64,000 bases of DNA from contig BCIG01000018.1 of assembly GCA_001599915.1 (NCBI GenBank), forward strand, positions 310,001 through 374,000, given 5' to 3'. Below are positions 22,481-33,077 of this stretch, piece by piece (the stretch's first letter is position 1; every line of letters begins with the position of its first letter). The notes beneath the pieces are model-generated. The model ran no database searches and was not told where the DNA came from. It worked only from the letters and a program-made list of their open reading frames with translations. Position numbers and translations under genes: made by a program. The stretch is from Symbiotaphrina buchneri (Eukaryota > Ascomycota > Symbiotaphrinales > Symbiotaphrinaceae).

Positions 22481-23645
22481 ATGGCATCTAAGATCGAGAA
22501 GACCCTAGCTAGGCTCCAGCAAAGGTGTGCAACAGCCCTGATTCCAGGTTCTCCTGCCAGCAACTGAGCGTGAACAGGATCCAAGAAGGGCAGTATTATG
22601 AAGCTCACCAACAATTGCGGGTTGTAGCTTCGCGCTACATCAAGCAAGAGAACTACCAGGCCGCCGTCGAAGTTGTATTCAGCGGAGCACAGGCATTGCT
22701 CAAGGCCGGTCAAGGTGGAAGTGGCGGCGACCTGTGCTTGTTTCTTGTGGATGCTCTGAAGAATGGGGAGGTCGAGCCAGATGGCGGTACCAAAGGTAAG
22801 CCCGTTGCGCATGCTGCCATGGGATGCTATGGATTGGGCTGACGGATTTCCTTCATCATGCAGGCAAGCTGTTGACTCTCCTGCGCCTCTTTTCTCCTGA
22901 AGAGCCGAGCCGGAAGCGGTTCATTGGGGAAATGATAGCTTGGACATCGAAATGCGGAGAATTCCCTGCTGGTGATCCAGAATTTCACCACGTTGCGGGC
23001 TCATTATATGCTGAAGGTGGGTGCTCTGGTCATAGTACCTCCGACGACTAAGAAATTAACCTTCATGTAGAGCACGAACCTTACGATGCAGAGCGACATC
23101 TCGTGCTGGGCACAAGGGATTCTGCAGAGGTCTTGGCTCGCCTGGAATATGCTTGGTACTGCGAAGACGACTCCCATACGGCTCCGCTATATGTTGCCCG
23201 CGCGGTGCTCCCCTATCTGCTGGTTGGCAATGTCAGGGATGCGAACAGATCCTTACAGATCTTTACAAGCCGACTCACGGATGTAAACCAGAGTTTAGGA
23301 AGTCAGCAAGTCAGCAGCGCCAGTGCAGACGTGAGAATTTATCCTAGCCTGCCACTTCTCAACTTTTTGGCTCTCCTGCTTCTGGCTGTACAAAGAGGAA
23401 GTGCAGACCTTTTCAGGCAACTACGAAGCCGTTATGCTGCGCATATCAAAGAAGCAGTGGGATGGGATGAGCCTTTGGATCAGATCGGGGAGATGTACTT
23501 TGGCATACAGATCCCACGACAGTCCAACCCTCTGTTAGATATGATGGGCAATCTTTTCGGGGGAAATAGCGGCAACCAAACACAGAAACCGAAGACACGG
23601 AGAGTGGAGGCTCCATCTGCACCACCAAGCATGGAGTTGGACTGA
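22481..23645 (+). CDS. get4: Get4, Golgi-to-ER traffic / tail-anchored protein targeting
   Basis: Scaffold of the Get4-Get5 complex that hands tail-anchored proteins from Sgt2 to the ATPase Get3 (TRC40 pathway). Exons 22481-22524, 22578-22795, 22864-23016 and 23071-23645 give 329 aa. The alpha-solenoid of TPR-like helices is recognisable: YYEAHQQLRVVASRYIKQ, AVEVVFSGAQALLKAG, GGDLCLFLVDALKN, LLTLLRLFSPEEPSRKRFIG, EHEPYDAERHLVLGT, PLLNFLALLLLAVQRG, and the C-terminal MYFGIQIPRQSNPLLDMMGN. The last motif is typical of Get4. Length matches the family (about 310-340 aa). All introns are 53-68 bp. Confidence 0.94.
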
Positions 23646-23869
23646 AGCATAGTAGAGCCACATGTCGATTATTGTGATGGATGCGACTTTTACGTCATGT
23701 CTGTCAACAAGCAATCTTAACCTGAAAGATGCCAATGATGCCTCCAACGCCGCTTCCTTTCTGTACCTTGTGAACGCCTCTGCAGTACCAGACCTTATGC
23801 ACCTGAAAATGCCCGACAAATGCCAATTAAGCTCGGTCATTCATGCATCAACCATGAGCCAGTCATGTT

Positions 23870-24500
23870 TTACGAGACCCCAGTCTCCTTTTCTGCCTCA
23901 AACATCCAATTGTCTTCCGCTAATGATGCCACTTTGTTCCGCAGGCTTTCCTTGACAGCCAGTAGTAGCTCTTCGAAATAGTAAGTAGGATTCCCATTGC
24001 AAAGATAGGTCAGCCTCACCTGCAGACTCTGTTTGTTGCCGATATTGCTTTCTCACTGATTCCGAGAGACGAGCGTCTGTTCACTGTCATCAGCGCACCG
24101 TGACCATCATACTTTTGAACCAGGCCGTCATACGCTCTTTCTCTTTCGCATCCGCTTCGTCCAGTGGGGGCATCACTGGTATCTCCACTTGACAATCGCC
24201 ATTCCTGTCCCTGACAAGTATTCCACCATCATCAGCATCATCATCGGGCGGCGACGCTGGAAGAGTTGTGGCAGACGTCGAGGTAGAGCTTGTGGTGGGG
24301 CGTCGACTGAGGTGTGCCTGGAACAGATTCCGGCGGACCCTCGAGTCGGGTAGGGCGTTGCGTGAAGCTGTCTGTCTGGTGGTCATGCTATGGGTTGAGC
24401 AACTATCCGTTGCTGAGGCTGTGGCTTTCCTGGGAGGAGGGGATGCTGCTGCTTGCTGTTTCGTAGTTGTTGATGCGCTCGTTCTCTTTCGCTTCCCCAT
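23870..24500 (-). CDS. Hypothetical basic protein, 189 aa
   Basis: Not assigned to a family. Exon 24113-24500 plus a second exon 23870-24051, joined by a 61-bp intron (donor gtatga, acceptor gtgag, GCTGATGA branch-like). The join gives MTAWFKKSNIGNKQSLQVRL followed by TYLCNGNPTYYFEELLLAVK and ends NWMFEAEKETGVS. Without the intron the first exon runs to a stop after MVTVR. The N-terminus begins MGKRKRTSAS, a basic nuclear-localisation-like start, then a long Ser/Thr-rich disordered region with an acidic DDDADD patch. The C-terminal 60 residues look helical and conserved. A chromatin or kinetochore role is conceivable but unsupported. Confidence 0.68.
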
Positions 24501-24813
24501 GTTTGTCGGGGCAGGCGCTGCCTATCACCTATCACGGTTCCGGTGGTCCAGGCATGCGGCTTGTCATAGATAGAGTTTAGCGCTGCGATTCGGATGCCCT
24601 TGCGTCAAGGGTCAAGCGGCCCAGGGCTTAAGCGTCTGCCGAGCAATAAGGTACACCTTAGAGCTTCCAGATTCGTTCAGCGTACCGGCAGCCTTAAGGT
24701 ATGTAGTCAAAGAAACTCCAGGGCGGCTGAGAAGTCTAGACCCTTAGTCGAAACAGGATGCTGTTGATTATCTTGGGGAAGATCAGGTTGATAAGCTCTA
24801 TGCGCGGAGCAGG

Positions 24814-26378
24814 ATGAATCAGTTCACTATCCCCCCACTGGAGCGATTCGCTGGCTCCAGTGCTGCGATCCGTCGACCCAAAGTGCGTATGCAAGAAGAG
24901 ACCACCCGCTTGGCTTGCCTCGTGGAGCTGATACGTATAGCAGGAGATCGCATACTTCTCTTACGACGAGGACCACAAATTCCGCTTTGATGACTCGTCC
25001 CTACGGTACTACTATCCTCCAAGGATAGGAGCCGATTTGTCTCAAGGCTTCGACAAGTTCAAGAAGCTAGATGATACGGCCGACGACCACCTAGACAGCT
25101 TGTTGGCCACAATCGCCGACCTTGAGAAGAGGACTGGTGCTAAGTGCGAGGCTGATATCGTGACTTGGAGAGGGATGATGACAAAGGTTAGTCGTGGGCT
25201 CACGCTCTCGATGATATCTCGCGACTAATGACAGGCGCATAGATCATGGCCGCTCCTTATGATCATATGAATGGGTAACCGACCCGCCGGGATGTGCTCA
25301 AGGCTTTCCGATGCTAAGACTGGGCTAGGTTCGAGATGAACGCAACGTACTTCCAAGTGGGTAGGTCCTACATATACTTCAAGTATGGACGCTAATCGAA
25401 GCTGCGGATGTGAAGGGTACAATGTAAGTCGAATCACTGGCAATACCTTGATCCTCGGGGCTCATCCACTCAGTTTCATCGAGGAAAATCGAGACTACAA
25501 GCTGGCTCAATGGAAGCAACAGCGATCCCAACCGACTCGGTCCGGCGCTGCTTCGCAGGACTTAATGAGCTATTGGGGTATTTGTTCGGCGCTACATCTC
25601 CACGGACTCTTGTCTGATGCTCCTGCAGGCTATAAATTCGAGACATTGTCACTCATACCTGATACCTGGGACAATACTCCGCGCGAATATATTGAAGGAA
25701 GGGAGACAGAGATTGTCAGCAACTACGCCCAGTATTGCTCTGTTGTCCGCACGGGCATAGGAAAGACGAAGATGATTATTGGAGGCGAGGTGGACGCCGG
25801 TAAACAGGAGCGATGGTTTCGATGTTCCACTCAGTAGCTGACGCATTGGCTAGTCTGGGACTGTAAACCCGACGACGCCGAGATGCCCGTGAAGTGGGTC
25901 GAGTTGAAAACCGCTGAAGAGATTCAGAGCGACAGGGACATGCTCAAGTACGAAAGGAAGCTTCTGAAGTTCTGGATCCAGTCGTTCCTTCTCGGCGTTC
26001 CCAAGATCATTGTGGGCTTCCGCAGTAAGGATGGTATACTAAGAGGGCTAGAGGAGATCGACACTCAGAGCATTCCAGGGAACGTCAAGCGCAAGGGAAA
26101 AGCTAGTTGGGACGGGAATTTGTGCATAAATTTCACATCTGCATTCCTTCAGTGTCGGTGACCCCTGCAGGCCATAACAATCAGAGCTTGCGCGTTGAAA
26201 GCTAACTATACCCGCAGTCCTAAAAGACACCATCAAGAGTGACGGAGTATGGAGGATACGAAAGCGGGAGAAGGTGCCTGTCATCGAGGTGTCCAAGGTA
26301 GAGGAGACTGGTTACAGGGACATCCTGAGCACCGATTTCGTGCTTTGGCGGGAAGAGCTGGCATTAAAAGAGCCTTGA
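24814..26378 (+). CDS. rai1: Rai1/DXO-family decapping and deNADding nuclease
   Basis: Nuclear 5'-end quality-control enzyme; Rai1 is the partner of Rat1/Xrn2 and removes incomplete caps. Nine exons (24814-24882, 24944-25186, 25243-25274, 25329-25356, 25416-25423, 25474-25577, 25629-25799, 25854-26153, 26218-26378) give 371 aa. Landmarks are IAYFSYDEDHKFRFDDSSLR, YYYPPRIGADLSQGFDKF, FEMNATYFQ, GTIFIEENRDYKLAQW, YKFETLSLIPDTWDN, and the metal-binding motifs GGEVDA (213-218) and ELKT (235-238). FWIQSFLLGVPKIIVGFR follows. Exon 5 is only 8 nt (GGTACAAT) yet restores the invariant G-T-I. The exon count is the highest in the window. Confidence 0.93.
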
Positions 26379-26475
26379 CCAATAGCATCGGCATACCTGG
26401 TCCCGCTGGACCACAAGGCTGACTGCTATCCCGGCTCAATGTCGGTAAAGGAAGGGGAAAACTTGGGGAATGACG

Positions 26476-27894
26476 TTATCCAGGCATTGCTCCTGGCATG
26501 GCGAGCGCATCTTCGGCAGTCGGCTGCCCCTGGCTTGCTATCTTCCTCCAACGCAAACCCTCCCTCTCCAATTGGGCGATCCTCTCGTTGGCCTCTCTCT
26601 GTTCGGCCTCGATTTCTCGTCTCGCCTCCTCCCTCAAGTCCCTTTCCACATCTTTTTGACTCCCACCGCCCAATATGACACCATCTTCTTGTTCAGTTTC
26701 TCCTCCTCGGGTGTTCCGCTTTCGAGGCCAGAAGCTAGGCAGCACGATCTGCTGAAAACGTGGTTCCACGCAGCGCTCGTCGAACCAACTATGTAGGCGA
26801 GCTTCCACGATTTGTGCAATCTTCGGTACGTCTTGGAGACGCGAGCGCGAGCCCACTAGAGAGCGGACGGAAAGATCCAGGCGGTAGTCGTCAAGAAAAG
26901 AGAATGCGAGCGTAGTAGGTGAAGGAGCGGAGGGTGAGGAAGGAGTGAATGATATGGACAGCTAGTCGATAAACATGGTCAGATGTACTGACCAACAATA
27001 TAAGGACGTGTGTGTGGGGATCTTTACCGTTCCACTAAAGCGCACTATGGAAACTGCCAATGCTACGGGCAGCACCGCAACCATAGGTTTAGGATAGTTC
27101 AGGACCAACTTGGTCTCAACCCCGAGAGTGATAGAATCACTCAGGTCAACATCCATGCGTGCCTGCAACCTATTTCCATCACCCCAACCATGTGTACCTT
27201 GTCCACCACTCGGGATACCATAGCCATGCTCATCGACCGGAATAATCCTGCAGTTGCTGAAAATAGGGAACTCCTCGCCCATGGAGATTTCGGTGACCTT
27301 GATCTCCGCCAGAAAATCGGGCTTCTGTGGGCCATTCAGCACACTATTCAGACTATTGAGGATAGCATCATTATGCTGTGCATCGTTGCGAAATTGTGCT
27401 ATCGCCTGTGCGACTAGCACATTGAACCAGTCCAGGCTCTCCGGCTGATGAGCGTTGACGTTGTAGTATGTCTTGGACAGGATGGAGCTGATGGTCGAGG
27501 GAGGTGGATTGCGGAGCACATTCGAGCGCTTACGCCGAAGAGACTGCTGCTGTGTGGAGTGGAGCGAGGAGAGGGAGCGCCTGTGTGCCAGCGTGCGCTG
27601 GCGGCGGGCGGTTGCGCGGGCAGCTGCCGTAGCATCCGCGGAGGGCGGATCGCCGAAGATGAAGAACTTGATAAAGGCTCCGATGAGTATCACAATGGAC
27701 AGCTGCCCGAGAAGGAATCCTTGCGTGAACGACAGTCTGTAAGATCGTAAGGACGTGTTGTGTGGCTTGGTGCAGGTCTATCCCTGGGAAAGTCTTACGA
27801 GGATTGGGATTGCGGAGGCACGCTGCCATCTGCTGCCGGTCAGCTCAAGCATGCATATTTCAAGACGGCGCGGCTCACTTTCGTGCGTTGACAT
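26476..27894 (-). CDS. mmm1: Mmm1, ERMES complex ER anchor (SMP domain)
   Basis: ER membrane subunit of the ER-mitochondria encounter structure; its SMP domain carries phospholipids. Exons 27028-27736 and 26476-26961 are certain. They encode the membrane span [20 protein letters not shown], a basic linker, and the SMP domain ([73 protein letters not shown] joined to LSISFTPS). The C-terminal part [17 protein letters not shown] and LPSFWPRK completes it. Two tiny 5' exons, 27879-27894 and 27799-27832, give MSTHE.. [17 protein letters not shown] and a total of 414 aa. They are inferred, since the first large exon has no in-frame ATG before the span. The acceptor of the 34-nt exon could also be 3 nt downstream. 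Confidence 0.92.
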
Positions 27895-28156
27895 GCTACA
27901 ACCGCCAATCCAGTCCAGGCGACATTGGTCGATCAACGGGATGGGTTCCAGCTCAGTAGCTTGGTGGATTGATACCCGCCAGAAATTGGCGTCATCGAGG
28001 CGTGGGTGAATTGGCTTTGGTCTGCCCGCCATGCTTTGGACTAGCCAGCCCCCTAGCCCCTAGCCCCTGAACCCTTCTCACCTTCCTCGGTCACGCACAG
28101 CTGCTCGTCATCTACGAACTATTTCAAGAGAATTTCGCATATATTACGTTGCTCCA

Positions 28157-28491
28157 ATGCTATCGAGATGGATAATATCATTGAAAAGCGTCATATTGTT
28201 ATCTTCCGCCATTTTGTTGAGTTTCAAGTTTGACTACCCTTTCAAAACCGAAGATCTAGCGAATACTAAACCGGCCGGCGTAAATTACACTGAGGAGCCC
28301 AGTGAGTCCTGGCGCTTACCCCTTCTATTGCCGGTCATACCATTTAACACCTAATATGCGTCCAATTTTCATGAAAGCGAGGAAGATCAGGCCAAGTCCG
28401 TCAACATTCAGAATGAGCCCCGTTCGTCCACATTTTCCATCACCAATCTCATAGACGCAGCAGCCTGGTGCCGTCTTCCTTTAAAGGAATA
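28157..28491 (+). CDS. Possible small membrane protein, about 77 aa (uncertain)
   Basis: A short frame starting MLSRWIISLKSVILLSSA has an N-terminal hydrophobic segment (about residues 5-22) like a signal anchor. It runs to a stop at 28354 unspliced. A plausible intron 28281-28385 (donor gtaaat, CCTAATATG branch, acceptor gcgag) would join KTEDLANTKPAG to EDQAKSVNIQNEPRSSTFS and end CRLPLKE, 77 aa. An alternative donor gtgagt at 28302 gives the wrong phase for that continuation. No family recognised. It lies in the gap upstream of mmm1 and ends just before the GDP-mannose transporter's stop. Confidence 0.3.
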
Positions 28492-28543
28492 GATATCTGA
28501 AAGTCATCGAACCCGGTAGATGATCGCCAACGGTAGAACGGGT

Positions 28544-29868
28544 CTATGATTTGAACGAATCCCTCATGCTCTGACTGCTTGCACTCATCGGCGCATTGCT
28601 TGTAGGCAAGCCAACGTTTTTCGGCTTAGAAGCTTGCCTTACTTTAGCCACAGCATAGACAATGCCACTGACGAAACCAAGCGCAATCGCAGAAACGCTA
28701 GGGACGGTGACAGGGGCATTGAAGAATATCAATCCACTCAATGCAATTGGAAGCTTGTTCAAAGCCCCAACCATAGAGTAGGTCGTAGAGGATGTAACCC
28801 GAACACACCAGGCCGATGTGTACGAGATGAAGACGGTGGATAGCCCAGAAAAGACCATGGCGATGATGAGGTTATTACGCCTCTCCAAGGGGAAATTCCG
28901 AGCGACATTCGCCGACGACCAATCCTCCAGGAACAAAGAGCACACTAGAAGAATCGGAATTGAGAGCAGGTTGTTGTAGAACATGGCTAACGGTCAATGT
29001 TAGCAGGTGTGACACGATGTCTAACAATGCCGCATCTACTCACTGTCAAAATCTTTGAAGTTAGTCAACTTGATCCTCTTCCGCATCCCCAGAACATAGG
29101 TCGCACTGCAGAAGCAGTTGAATAGCATCCATATATATCCAGCATTGAGCGTAGCAATCTGCACCGACGTCTCGGAGCTCGAATGACCGTAGTTCGCCAG
29201 TGCATGCTGAATGTCAGCCCACGCTGCAATAACCGAGCTCAAGACCATAAGGCCGAAGGAAAATAGCGTCATCCCGGTGACAGAGCCACCAAACCAAAGG
29301 ACTTCCCCATATGCAATGAGAATTATGGTCAAGTTCTTGAAAATCGTGTACACAGGAATTGAGAGGAATTGAAGCGCCTTTGCGCCAGTGTAGATCATCC
29401 CAATCAGGAGCAGAGAGATGGGAAACCCTAATTGAATGTCAACACACGTGAGTCGGTACGATAGCATTGTAACCCCCCGTACATTTTCTTGCCTCATCTG
29501 CATTGAAGTCTCGGAATGTGATGAGGCCGGCAGTTTTGCAGGTTTGAATAGCGATCACACATACGACGGACTGCACTTATCAGCATCGGCAGAGAAGGTC
29601 AATCCGAGAGATAACATACTTGAACAAAAAGCAAAAAGAAATTCAGGTTGAAGTCCACACCGGAGAGCACGTATTTGTTAGTGACCGTCATCAGTATTGA
29701 CGACGCGCAGTAGCTGATGACAGGAAGGACGGGTTTGTTCGCCAGAGAGGAAACCCCCGGATGTCCTGAGGCTTGCCTGGGAAGCGGCGGCATCTCCAGT
29801 TGCGAGCCATTCCCTCTTAACCCGCTCATCTCGATGGTGTAGTCATCGCGTTTCTTATCGTCGGCCAT
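28544..29868 (-). CDS. gmtA: Golgi GDP-mannose transporter (Vrg4/GmtA)
   Basis: Golgi antiporter that imports GDP-mannose in exchange for GMP for mannan and sphingolipid mannosylation. Exons 29620-29868, 29483-29570, 29044-29427 and 28544-28986 give 387 aa with about ten hydrophobic segments. Diagnostic motifs are [39 protein letters not shown] (FKNLT) and [15 protein letters not shown]; the GALNK motif is the known GDP-mannose-binding signature. A cytosolic N-terminal tail of about 45 residues and a Ser-rich C-tail ([12 protein letters not shown]) agree with Aspergillus GmtA. The SUR1-type MIPC synthase at 61 kb would use its substrate. Confidence 0.96.
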
Positions 29869-30358
29869 GTTTTATGCCAATGGGGCTATATCAGCTCTGC
29901 AGGGTTGTTGACTGGTGCTGTTGCGCGAGCGATCCAGATAGGGGGGTTCAACCCGTCACGCGTCGAGAACCGCACAGACAAAGGTTTGCTATCGAAAGTT
30001 GGCAGCGAGAGGGCCGAGCGATATTATGCTCTCCGACTTGGACTCCAGAAGACGATCGAGAATGTTGCAGAATCACAAATCGTAGATCGGAGGTGAAGGA
30101 TTGTGAGGTGGACAAGGGAGATGAAGGCGGTTGGAATTATTTGGCCTCAGCAGGGATCTGCAAGCTCGCACTCTGCGTAGCTCGTACGCGCACCGCTTTC
30201 TAACTAGCGCCTTGCCTCAAAAGGGACTAATTAGGCCATTGTTGAGGTGCGCGTCTACCAGGGTGAATTCATTATTTGGCTGTACCTGACTTTACCTTTC
30301 ATCTGCAAGAGCATACGGTGTACATTCTGAACCGCCATACACAGCCGTGAAAGAAACC
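29869..30358. promoter_or_regulatory. Divergent promoter, gmtA / phosducin-like gene
   Basis: A 490-bp gap between divergent ATGs. A frame at 29874-30203 has no recognisable features and overlaps the expected promoter, so I did not call it. Confidence 0.4.
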
Positions 30359-31069
30359 ATGTCCAGACTCGATTCTCATGTCGCGTCACTGCTTGACAAT
30401 TCCGCCGTCGGGGTCGCCGAGGAGGACGAGGACGCACTATTCGAACAGCTAGAGAACGATGATTCTGCGTTCGACGCGTTGCGCGAACAGCGCATGCAGC
30501 AATTGCACTCCGAGTTGGCGAGGTCTAAGCAGATGCGCAACGAGGACCACGGCACTTACAGCGAGGTCAAGGAAGAGAAGAAGCTCATGGAGATTACCAC
30601 ATCTACAAAGTTATGCGTAGTGCACTTCTTTAAACCGGATTTCCATCGCTGCAGTATTATGGATACCCATCTCCAAGTGAGTATTCTGTAGGACTCTGTG
30701 CTGATCCAATGATACGAGACGCTGACGGTGGAACAGAGTTTGGCGGAGAAGCATTTTGACACAAGATTTTTGAAGATAAATGTGGAGAATGCACCATTCC
30801 TTGTGACCAAACTCAAAATCCAAGTCTTACCCTGTGTGATCACCTTTGTCGATGGGGTAAGCACGGATCGTATCATCGGTTTTGAGGGGTTATCATACTC
30901 CCCGGACAATTTCACCACAAAAGATCTGGAGAACCGCTTGCTCCATGCTGGTGCCTTGGTGAGAGCGAAGATGACAGCTGGGAGCAAGAGCTATGGCCTG
31001 TCTTCCATGGACCGGACAAAGGGACCCAATCGCGCCGCAGATGATGAAGATGATAGTGACTGGGACTGA
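30359..31069 (+). CDS. plp1: Phosducin-like protein, thioredoxin fold (Plp1/TXNDC9 type)
   Basis: Cytosolic co-chaperone of the CCT/TRiC chaperonin, linked to tubulin and actin folding. Exons 30359-30676 and 30737-31069 give 216 aa. The acidic N-terminal helix region (VAEEDEDALFEQLENDD) is followed by ALREQRMQQLHSELARSKQM and a thioredoxin-like fold without the CXXC redox pair: KLCVVHFFKPDFHRCSIMD, FLKINVENAPFLVTKLKIQV, LPCVITFVDGVSTDRIIGFE. It ends acidic (DDEDDSDWD). These features match TXNDC9/Plp1 proteins rather than Plp2. A GTG codon 12 bases upstream is in frame, but the ATG is the expected start. Confidence 0.92.
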
Positions 31070-31664
31070 TATAAGATATGGTGATCGTCGAGTACAGAGC
31101 TGCTGATATATCAACAACATCCGGGTTCTACGAACCGTCACGACATGCCAAACCATTAGCTGTGCACGGTGGTTGGAAGAGGGACTTCCTGTGAAGCATT
31201 CAAGTCACAGCTTTTGGAGAGACGAGACTCCCAATTCACGCTAAATTACACTGAAACGTGACTTGGATGGTGGAGCAGCCTTCCGTGCTGCGAAGATGGA
31301 TGACCGCCAACACATGCAAGAACCCGGGACATTTATGGGAAAGGCGGCCAAGCTGACTTTCTTGCAGCATAATTGGCGGTGCATATACATAACCGTGCTT
31401 GGTTGTGGTACAAGATCAAATGCAACGTCGCGCAAGTGCGGTGCCGAGTTGCTGTTTTGATGTCCAGTCATCATAGAAGCGTTCGAATACAGCTGCATTG
31501 CCCCAGACTATATCAGGACAATTACGAATTGACGCAAATGTCTAAAGGCAGAAGCCAAAGAATATGATGCAGTGCTGCAGACAGCAGAGGACGTAGTCTT
31601 CAAGTCGAAGCTTTTTGAGTTGCCCACGTCCTACCAGACATACATGCATCTCGAAACCGCCTTC
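31070..31664. other. Convergent intergenic spacer
   Basis: About 590 bp between the plp1 stop and the 3' end of the PAR32-like gene. No coding signal recognised. Confidence 0.4.
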
Positions 31665-32222
31665 TTAAGATTCACCTATGCCAGGCATTCCACGTACAGC
31701 CCTGCCGGTTTTGGCTTTCTCGTGTGTACTCTTGCTTTGACAGGAGGCTACCCACGATCGCAAATGCCTAGCCCCAAATCCGGCTGCGATCAACTTGCAC
31801 AAGCTATCCCTTTTGCATGTGGAAGAGCCGCGACGCATGATGCTAGTCGAGCAGGCGCCCTTGAAGCCCCTAAGACCATTCCCTGCAAGTTCGCCACGTT
31901 CGTTGACAAAGACTCGGTTCCCTGCACCGCCTCTACCCGTGTGAAAAGCCGTTGAAGTCCGAGGATACTGTTTCAGTCTTGACGGGGCGGCTGCGTGCTG
32001 ATGGGCGAACTCGCTCGATGTATGGACTTCCCCATAGCCAGGAACTCCAGAGAAGGACTTTGGCCGGTAGTCGCCGGCGACAGTCGGAGCTTTCTCCAAT
32101 GGTACAGACGCTTCGTTGACGCCTTTGCAGTTGTCTGCGCCACCAGTGCCTGAATGCACATGGATTTTAGTGGATTCTTGAAGCAAGTTGACGGTACTGC
32201 TCGAGTCTGTGAAATAGTTCAT
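31665..32222 (-). CDS. PAR32-like protein (DUF3602, GRGGAGN motif)
   Basis: Small, probably disordered protein. The open frame of 185 codons begins MNYFTDSSSTVNLLQESTKI. It carries two degenerate copies of the family heptad: SGTGGADN (about residues 24-31) and TGRGGAGN (about 94-101). Yeast Par32 is a TOR-regulated phosphoprotein that binds ammonium transporters through such repeats. The downstream part (RVFVNERGELAGNG to the stop) is plausible, but the last 60 residues are Cys/Ser/Arg-rich and unlike the family. The true 3' end may therefore be spliced differently. The start has no upstream in-frame alternative. Confidence 0.55.
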   Translation of the reverse strand: MNYFTDSSSTVNLLQESTKIHVHSGTGGADNCKGVNEASVPLEKAPTVAGDYRPKSFSGVPGYGEVHTSSEFAHQHAAAPSRLKQYPRTSTAFHTGRGGAGNRVFVNERGELAGNGLRGFKGACSTSIMRRGSSTCKRDSLCKLIAAGFGARHLRSWVASCQSKSTHEKAKTGRAVRGMPGIGES

Positions 32223-33077
32223 GGTGGATAGGCAATGCGGGTTTAGAGAGGGAGGATATGGGTAGTTCGATCAATCGTTTGACTTGAAGGCGATTTTACT
32301 CAAGAATATAATGAGAAGACATCCTAGACGGACAGGTTCAGAGGAGCGGAGGAGCGGCGGAGCGCCTGAGATAAGGATCAAGAGAATGACGTTCCTCCAA
32401 GGAGGTAAACATCTCCTCCATTGTTTGCTTCCACTTTCATTGCCTGCTGCGGCTTGCCGTGAGGAAGACCACTATGCTGGTCGATGTAATTTCCTACTGG
32501 ACGTGCAGTTCTTGCAGCCAGCCATACAATATAAGGAACAGAGGGTAGATAAATTGGATGAGTAGTGTCTCTCGAATCATCCGCTGCCGCTTAGGATAAC
32601 GAACGATGATGCGTCGATCTCTTATCATATTGTTTTCAGGCCTCTTAAGGTAGCTCTCAGCCAAAACGATGATACGGTTGCAATCACTGATCCCCGACTT
32701 GGTCCCTGCCCGCGTGCATTGGCAATGCTTTTATTCCCCTGAAACTGAAAAAGGGTTGTGCACCATTTAGAAACCAAGCAGATGCAACAAACCCGATTCG
32801 GAAGTACGAAATATTATCCATTATTCTCCAAATCCAAGGGCTCTGGCGCACCAACAAGCTTGGGTCTGATTATGTTTTACTAATCTCGTAAGCTTACTGG
32901 ACGCCTTGCTTGCCTGAGGTGTATAGTATAATGCTCAGGAGTCGGGAATAAATTCCCCACAGTCCGAGCGCATTTATAAAATCGCTTGCATCATCCTCGT
33001 CGTACTTTGCGCGAACGAACCAACCACTTGCCCTCTGCAAACAAACCAAGTTGTGGCACACATACGCAACCTCCAAG
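32223..33077. promoter_or_regulatory. Divergent promoter region, PAR32-like gene / ard1
   Basis: About 855 bp, no exon recognised. It includes a GGAGGAGCGGAGGAGCGGCGG purine repeat at about 32341-32361 and a TATA-like GCATTTATAAAA at about 32969-32980, 98-109 bp upstream of the ard1 ATG. Confidence 0.4.

Noticed and set aside
27010-27417. Plus-strand frames across mmm1
   Set aside because: Lie opposite the SMP-domain exon and have no features of their own.
27778-28032. Frame starting MAGRPKPIHPRL as the mmm1 N-terminus
   Set aside because: It reaches the splice donor in the wrong phase for the membrane-span exon; kept only as a possible upstream ORF.
28047-28070. CCCTAGC repeats suggesting telomere-type DNA
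   Set aside because: Only about three imperfect units; CCCTAG is not the TTAGGG repeat and the site is internal.
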